From assembly GCA_030751755.1 (NCBI GenBank), contig JASMFO010000053.1, positions 1 through 24,769 of the forward strand: DNA of 24,769 bases. Direction: 5' to 3'. The stretch comes from Candidatus Woesearchaeota archaeon. Its GTDB lineage: Archaea > Nanobdellota > Nanobdellia > Woesearchaeales > GW2011-AR4. Positions 20,920 to 24,769 of this stretch are shown here, one piece after another; position 1 is the first letter of the stretch, and each line of letters begins with the position of its first letter. A model generated the notes under the pieces. The model saw nothing but the letters and a program-made list of their open reading frames with translations, was not told the DNA's origin and made no database searches. Both the position numbers and the translations under genes were made by a program.

Positions 20920-22248
20920 TCACTTTTTCTTCTTTCCTTCCTTCCTCAAAAAAACAGACTTCCTGATAGAATAGCTTACAGGATTCTTTATCTTGCTGCA
21001 AAGATTATCCGGTTTGCATATTCCAACATCAACATAATACATATTATTATTGCAGTTTGCTGGCAAAATATTTTTCTTTTGTGCTTTATGGTATCTTAGC
21101 TGCCCAACAAAATAATTTTCTCTTAACTGTTCGGTATTTTTTTTATTCCATTCTTTTAAGTAATCTTCAATTTCCTTGTAGCCCCAGCCTAAACTAGTCA
21201 AGAAATTTATTAAAATGAATAATGCCCTTTTTCTTCCATCTGCTAGACCATCACTTATTAATTTTATGCATGGTGGAAAAAATTTCTCTGGTACAGCATC
21301 TTTAATCTCATAACTCCTTTTTGCCTCAATATTTATTTCTTCCTCCTTATTTAAAGAAAAATCAAAGGCTTGTGTTAACAATTTCCTTGCTTCACCTTTG
21401 ACAACATTTTTTTTATCCAAAAATTTATATTTTGAAATCTTTATATTTTTTGGGTTAGCATATTCTTTTTTGAAATCTAAAACATCCTCTAGATTTAACG
21501 GAATTGATACTAAACCAGATTTTTCATGCAATGAATAGGGCATTCTATATAGATGCCTTGATGATATCAGGATTGTATCAATATTCAAGAAAGGTTCTGC
21601 ATTTAATTTTGCAATATTATCTCCAAACTCATTTTTTTCATGATAAGTTATTTTATTTGGATTTTCTTTTGTTTTTTCTATAACCTTTGAAAAATTATTA
21701 TCTTCAAATTGCATTATTTTTTCTCCTAATGGTTTTTTAATTAACTCTTTAATATAAAAAGCAATTCTCTTGGCAGCATCTGGAAATAATTTTTTTGTTT
21801 TTTCGCCATTGACTGTTTCTGGAAAAGCTTCAAATGGAATTCCAATGTGAAATCCTTTATTACCAGAAAATTTGCATGAAATTGATTTTATATCATTGAA
21901 TTTTAGTGCTTTAATAATTAAATCAGCAGCAATCTTGGAATATTCGTAGAAGCTGCAATCAATGTCAAGGACTAAATCCCAACCAATCCTTAACTCGCCA
22001 AGATCATGCTTCTTCATGTTGGAATTTAACTGCAAGGCATTGCTCCACAATTCTTCTGAACAATGGAAAGAAGTAGCTTTCTGTTTTGCAAGCTCTAAAA
22101 TATCATTGGGGTTATTGAGAACATCAGGCCTGTTGCCAAATTTATCTCCAAATCTTACAGCAACTTCTCTATTCTCTGCAGCTTTGATTATTTCTTCTTG
22201 TACATCCCTTCTTTTATAATAGCTTAGTGTAACATTCAACGGCAACAT
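20920..22248 (-). CDS. priS: Single-chain DNA primase: PriS-like catalytic part fused to PriL-like Fe-S part
   Basis: 442 aa. The N-terminal part matches archaeo-eukaryotic primase small subunit: YYKRRDVQEEI, REVAVRFGDKFGNRPDVL (27-44), LVLDIDC with D95 and D97 as metal ligands, SGNKGFHIG with H134, and IDTILISSRHLYRMPYSLHE (223-242, D224 the likely third acidic ligand). The C-terminal part looks like the PriL iron-sulfur domain: FFPPCIKLISDGLADGRKRA, a helix with LINFLTSLGW, then C399, C411 and C417 with KNPVSY; with C327 that is four cysteines for a 4Fe-4S cluster. The PriL N-terminal half is missing. It should make RNA/DNA primers for replication. A similar fused primase is known from Nanoarchaeum equitans. 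A TATA box 27 bp before the ATG suggests a leaderless transcript. Confidence 0.85.
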   Translation of the reverse strand: MLPLNVTLSYYKRRDVQEEIIKAAENREVAVRFGDKFGNRPDVLNNPNDILELAKQKATSFHCSEELWSNALQLNSNMKKHDLGELRIGWDLVLDIDCSFYEYSKIAADLIIKALKFNDIKSISCKFSGNKGFHIGIPFEAFPETVNGEKTKKLFPDAAKRIAFYIKELIKKPLGEKIMQFEDNNFSKVIEKTKENPNKITYHEKNEFGDNIAKLNAEPFLNIDTILISSRHLYRMPYSLHEKSGLVSIPLNLEDVLDFKKEYANPKNIKISKYKFLDKKNVVKGEARKLLTQAFDFSLNKEEEINIEAKRSYEIKDAVPEKFFPPCIKLISDGLADGRKRALFILINFLTSLGWGYKEIEDYLKEWNKKNTEQLRENYFVGQLRYHKAQKKNILPANCNNNMYYVDVGICKPDNLCSKIKNPVSYSIRKSVFLRKEGKKKK

Positions 22249-22449
22249 ATAGTTTAGGTAGTCTTTTGCAATATTTAATAATTATCATTATAGCAAAGGC
22301 AACAATTTTCGAATATGATTGTTGCCTTTGCTTATTACGAGAGAACAACCGATGTTCTAAAATTATTGCTCGCAAGTATAATCAAAAATTTTAAATAAAA
22401 TTATTAATAACCGCAAACTTAATTAATAATAGAATATTTCTCAAGTATT
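22249..22449. promoter_or_regulatory. Divergent promoter region between primase and redoxin
   Basis: 201 bp separating two divergent genes. The primase side has TATTAAATAT (complement of 22271-22280), centred 27 bp before its ATG. The redoxin side has TTAATTAATAAT at 22419-22430, centred 26 bp before its ATG. Neither gene has a Shine-Dalgarno site, so both transcripts are probably leaderless. Between them are a 15-bp perfect dyad (22292-22332) and a smaller AGAACA/TGTTCT pair (22342-22347, 22353-22358). No reading frame or known RNA fits. Confidence 0.5.
22292..22332. repeat. 15-bp perfect inverted repeat in the divergent promoter region
   Basis: AGCAAAGGCAACAAT at 22292-22306 and its exact complement ATTGTTGCCTTTGCT at 22318-22332 surround an 11-nt spacer. 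It is not at the end of any gene, so it is unlikely to be a terminator. It lies about 12 bp upstream of the primase TATA box and about 90 bp upstream of the redoxin TATA box. Candidates are a regulator's operator, the stem of a small RNA, or the remnant of a small mobile repeat. Confidence 0.7.
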
Positions 22450-23001
22450 ATGGTATTGACAAAATCAGTAGGAAATCTAAAAGCAGGAGAAAAAGCAATA
22501 GACTTTAACCTTAAAGGAATAGACGGAAAAACATATTCTTTGAATAATTTCAAAGATGCAAAAGCACTGTTAATTATTTTCATGTGCAATCATTGCCCTT
22601 ATGTAAAGGCCAAGCAGGAGACAATAAAAAATCTACAGGCAAAATACAAGGATAAAGGCCTAGTTATTATAGGCATTAACTCAAACGAATCAGAAAATTA
22701 TCCGGAAGACAATTTTGATGGGATGGTAGAGACTGCAAAAGAAAAAGGCTTTAATTTTATTTATTTGCATGATGAAACTCAGGAAGTTGGAAAAGCTTAT
22801 GGTGCATCATGCACACCAGACCCTTTCTTGTTTGATTCCGAGAAAAAACTGGTTTACCACGGAAGGCTTAACAATCAAATGGAACCAGATGACGAACCAA
22901 CAGAATTTGACATGGATGAAGCCATACAAGCAGTTCTGGAAGGAAAAAAACCTAAGCATGAGTTTTTGTTTTCTTTAGGTTGTTCTATTAAATGGAAGTA
23001 A
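22450..23001 (+). CDS. Thioredoxin-fold redoxin (AhpC/TSA-like) with a CNHC active site
   Basis: 183 aa with no signal peptide, so cytoplasmic. The thioredoxin-like fold shows GEKAIDFNLKGIDGKTYSLN near the N-terminus, LLIIFMCNHCPYVKAK with redox pair C46/C49, VIIGINSNE, YGASCTPDPFLFD with the expected cis-proline P123 and an extra C121, and a terminal GCSIKWK with C178. This family (redoxins with CNHCPYVK and a C-terminal GCSIKW) is widespread and usually annotated as thioredoxin family protein. Its exact substrate is not established to my knowledge. It may act as a thiol-disulfide oxidoreductase or peroxiredoxin-like protein. It is divergent from the primase and upstream of htpX. Confidence 0.85.
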   Translation: MVLTKSVGNLKAGEKAIDFNLKGIDGKTYSLNNFKDAKALLIIFMCNHCPYVKAKQETIKNLQAKYKDKGLVIIGINSNESENYPEDNFDGMVETAKEKGFNFIYLHDETQEVGKAYGASCTPDPFLFDSEKKLVYHGRLNNQMEPDDEPTEFDMDEAIQAVLEGKKPKHEFLFSLGCSIKWK

Positions 23002-23020
23002 TAATTCTAAAACATTAAAT

Positions 23021-23055
23021 TTTTAAATACAAATAGATTATATTTCATAAGGTAG
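23021..23055 (+). promoter_or_regulatory. Promoter and ribosome-binding site of htpX
   Basis: TTTTAAATA at 23021-23029 is a TATA-like element about 38 bp before the htpX ATG at 23063. AAGGTAG at 23049-23055 is a modest Shine-Dalgarno match seven bases before the ATG. With the 61-nt gap from the redoxin stop this suggests htpX has its own promoter, possibly in addition to read-through. Confidence 0.35.
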
Positions 23056-23062
23056 TTTTATA

Positions 23063-23914
23063 ATGATAAATCAATTAAAAACTGTTGTATTGCTTGGAGC
23101 ATTGACCGGTTTATTGCTGTTTGTAGGTCAATTGGTAGGTGGCGCATCTGGCTTAACTGTGGCTTTTATCTTCGCAATAATAATGAATATTGGTTCTTAC
23201 TGGTTTTCTGACAAAATAGTTCTGAGAATGTATAAGGCTAAAGAAGTTAAAGAATCAGAAGCCCATAGACTTTATGATATTGTAAGGAAAGTTGTTGAGA
23301 AAGCAAAAGTTCCAATGCCTAGAGTTTATATTATTCCAAGCGATGCAAGCAACGCATTTGCTACTGGAAGAGATCCAAAACACGCATCTGTAGCTGCAAC
23401 ACAAGGAATATTGAATTTGCTTAATGACGAAGAATTAAAGGGAGTAATGGCTCATGAGATAGCCCACGTTAGAAATAGAGACATTTTAATTTCATCTGTA
23501 GCGGCAACTATAGCAGGAGTTATTTCTTATGTAGCTTTCATGGCACGTTGGGCTGCTATCTTTGGAGGTTTTGGTGGTAGAGACAATAGAGAAGGTGGAA
23601 ACATAGTAAGTTTGCTTTTATTAGCAATTGTAACTCCGCTTATTGCAATGATAATTCAACTGGCAATCTCTAGAAGCCGCGAGTATCTAGCAGACGCAAC
23701 AGGAGCAAAGATAGTACAAAATTCAAATGGTTTAGCATCAGCCTTAGATAAACTTCATAATGATGTAAACAGACATCCAATGAGACTAGGAAATCAATCA
23801 ACTGCCCATATGTTCATTTCAAATCCTTTTAAAGCAAGAGGTATGATGTCTCTTTTATCAACACACCCACCACACCAAGAAAGAATTAAGAGATTAAATA
23901 ATATAAAGTTCTAA
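23063..23914 (+). CDS. htpX: HtpX-type membrane zinc metalloprotease (M48 family)
   Basis: 283 aa, the standard HtpX size. Two N-terminal transmembrane helices (about 7-25 and 30-48), then the protease domain with the zinc motif HEIAH (131-135, catalytic E132) followed by VRNRDILISS, two more hydrophobic stretches (about 143-168 and 182-202), and REYLADATGA with E207 as third zinc ligand. The typical STHPPHQERIKRL lies near the C-terminus. It degrades misfolded or damaged membrane proteins on the cytoplasmic side. Beside a redoxin it suggests a stress or quality-control pair, though only adjacency supports this. Its stop overlaps the convergent nitrilase-family stop by 4 nt. Confidence 0.95.
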   Translation: MINQLKTVVLLGALTGLLLFVGQLVGGASGLTVAFIFAIIMNIGSYWFSDKIVLRMYKAKEVKESEAHRLYDIVRKVVEKAKVPMPRVYIIPSDASNAFATGRDPKHASVAATQGILNLLNDEELKGVMAHEIAHVRNRDILISSVAATIAGVISYVAFMARWAAIFGGFGGRDNREGGNIVSLLLLAIVTPLIAMIIQLAISRSREYLADATGAKIVQNSNGLASALDKLHNDVNRHPMRLGNQSTAHMFISNPFKARGMMSLLSTHPPHQERIKRLNNIKF

Positions 23915-24639
23915 ACTAATCCATACCTTTTCCTCAACCCAACAATCTTCCTTCTGTCCAGCTCAGCAACAATCAATCCTTCTTTGCCTTTAATATTCTT
24001 AATAATTTTTGATGGGCTGCAGATAATGCTGTACTGTGCGCAATCTTTATTTGCACTGTCGCAAGACACAAAATAACAAGAATTTTCAAAGGCTCTTACA
24101 TATGGGATTTGCAGATAACTCTCCAACTCACGGCCATAATTTTTAATGTAAGATGAACAAAAAATAATCCAAGCTCCCTGTCTGCTTAATTGCTTTACAA
24201 ATTCAGGATAAGAAATATCCCAACAGATAATAATCCCAATTTTGCCGAATTTAGTTTTTATTGCTTTGTTTATTTTTCCTGATGTAACTTTGCCTTTTTC
24301 ATTCCTAAATAAATTTACTTTATTATATCTATAAATTACCTTGCCTTTATCATCAATAAAAAAAGCAGAATTGTAGATTTTATTTTTCTCCAAAATATTT
24401 GTTCCAAAAATACAATGAATCTTATTTTCCCTGCAAGATTTTTTTATTTTTTTTAAATAATCATTGAATTGTAATTTTTTTATTGTTTTTTTGTTTTTTG
24501 AATGAATTAATGATGTTTCTGGAAAACAGACAATATCAACCTTCTTTGACGCAGCTTTTTTAATATAATTAATTATGCTGGTTAAATTTTTTTTAGTATC
24601 TTTTGTTACACTCATTTGGGCAGCAGCGACTTTTACCAT
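23911..24639 (-). CDS. Carbon-nitrogen hydrolase (nitrilase superfamily)
   Basis: 242 aa, a single nitrilase-fold domain. The Glu-Lys-Cys triad is visible: E41 in CFPETS, K108 in YRYNKVNLF, and C140 in GIIICWDISYPE. VAAAQMSVTKDTKKNL at the N-terminus and the later SYIKNYGRELESYLQIPYVRAFENS (split here around RELES) fit the family. Members hydrolyse amides or carbamoyl groups (omega-amidase, N-carbamoyl amidase and others); the substrate cannot be told from this sequence. The ATG begins one base after the upstream gene's stop and has no nearby Shine-Dalgarno site, so it is probably translated by coupling. It overlaps htpX tail to tail by 4 nt. Confidence 0.85.
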   Translation of the reverse strand: MVKVAAAQMSVTKDTKKNLTSIINYIKKAASKKVDIVCFPETSLIHSKNKKTIKKLQFNDYLKKIKKSCRENKIHCIFGTNILEKNKIYNSAFFIDDKGKVIYRYNKVNLFRNEKGKVTSGKINKAIKTKFGKIGIIICWDISYPEFVKQLSRQGAWIIFCSSYIKNYGRELESYLQIPYVRAFENSCYFVSCDSANKDCAQYSIICSPSKIIKNIKGKEGLIVAELDRRKIVGLRKRYGLV

Positions 24640-24640
24640 T

Positions 24641-24769
24641 TTATTCTAAAGTTTGATACTCCCTATCGACAATATCTTTTATTTTCTCAGCTTTCTTCTT
24701 CCCAATCTTCTCAACTTTCTCAAGCTCTTTTTGCTCTGCATTTATGATATTCTTTACACTTTTGAAGTG
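24641..24769 (-). CDS. C-terminal end of an HhH-domain protein, probably a Hef/ERCC4-type repair nuclease
   Basis: Only the last 42 codons are in the window, ending with TAA at 24641-24643. The peptide (HFKSVKNIINAEQKELEKVE followed by KIGKKKAEKIKDIVDREYQT) is a helix-hairpin-helix unit with the IGKKKA hairpin, the pattern that closes archaeal Hef/XPF nucleases (FGS...I..A...EL..VEGIG...A..I...L...Y). Such proteins cut or unwind branched DNA at stalled forks. Other HhH proteins (UvrC-like, DNA ligase, RadA ends) end in similar units, so the assignment rests on resemblance. The nitrilase-family gene follows after one base. Confidence 0.65.
   Translation of the reverse strand, partial: HFKSVKNIINAEQKELEKVEKIGKKKAEKIKDIVDREYQTLE

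Noticed and set aside
20920..22248. Loss of the third catalytic aspartate in the primase
   Set aside because: A first alignment placed Ser229 at the position, but anchoring on the VDxxVT-like segment puts D224 one residue away from the expected place, so the ligand is probably kept. Needs a proper alignment.
22292..22332. The 15-bp dyad as a transcription terminator
   Set aside because: Both flanking genes are transcribed away from it, and no long T-run follows either arm.
1..24769. CRISPR arrays, insertion sequences, toxin-antitoxin pairs or defence genes
   Set aside because: No regularly spaced repeats, transposase-like proteins, terminal repeats with target duplications, or defence-type domains are visible. 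Nearly all the sequence is explained by core genes.

Overview
The window is a piece of an AT-rich archaeal chromosome. It has an archaeal-type S10-spc ribosomal protein supercluster that includes the archaeal/eukaryotic-only proteins eL14, eL19, eL32, eL34 and eS4. It also has an archaeal SecY, a DUF106 YidC-like insertase, an aIF1/SUI1 gene inside the cluster, TATA boxes about 26 bp upstream of several start codons, and GGTGA-type Shine-Dalgarno sites at internal genes. The primase gene appears to be a single-chain fusion of a PriS-like catalytic part with a PriL-like Fe-S part, an arrangement I know from Nanoarchaeum and related DPANN archaea. Together with the small intergenic gaps this suggests a DPANN archaeon (Woesearchaeota/Pacearchaeota-like). 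That placement is inference, not a computed assignment.

Layout. Positions 1-5054 (+): the end of a transketolase N-terminal subunit gene, the transketolase C-terminal subunit, a fructose-6-phosphate-aldolase-like transaldolase, then pheS-pheT. Positions 5143-20604 (-): the ribosomal cluster, read right to left as uL3, uL4, uL23, uL2, uS19, uL22, uS3, uL29, aIF1, uS17, uL14, uL24, eS4, uL5, uS14, uS8, uL6, eL32, eL19, uL18, uS5, uL30, uL15, SecY, DUF106, eL34, eL14. The order is the classical archaeal one, but rnp1, adk, cmk and truB/cbf5, often interleaved here in other archaea, are missing. Positions 20605-20919: a gene-free regulatory region upstream of uL3, dense in repeats. Positions 20920-22248 (-): the fused primase. 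Positions 22450-23914 (+): a thioredoxin-fold redoxin and the HtpX membrane protease. Positions 23911-24769 (-): a nitrilase-family amidohydrolase and the 3' end of an HhH (Hef/ERCC4-like) gene.

How it works together. The ribosomal genes are packed with overlaps or gaps of 0-16 nt, so most are probably translationally coupled. SecY and the DUF106 insertase are made with the ribosome that feeds them. Breaks in the packing at eL19/uL18, DUF106/eL34 and eL34/eL14 carry terminator-like or TATA-like sequences and may divide the cluster into sub-operons. Genes that look first in their transcript (pheS, eL34, primase, redoxin) appear leaderless, while internal genes carry GGTGA/GGAGG sites.

The protein content is mostly ordinary core machinery. 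I found no mobile element, CRISPR array, tRNA or rRNA. The parts most worth a second look are the uL3 upstream region (candidate pseudoknot leader, 21-bp-spaced direct repeats, an 11-bp dyad beside a TATA box), the 15-bp perfect dyad between primase and redoxin, and the fused primase.
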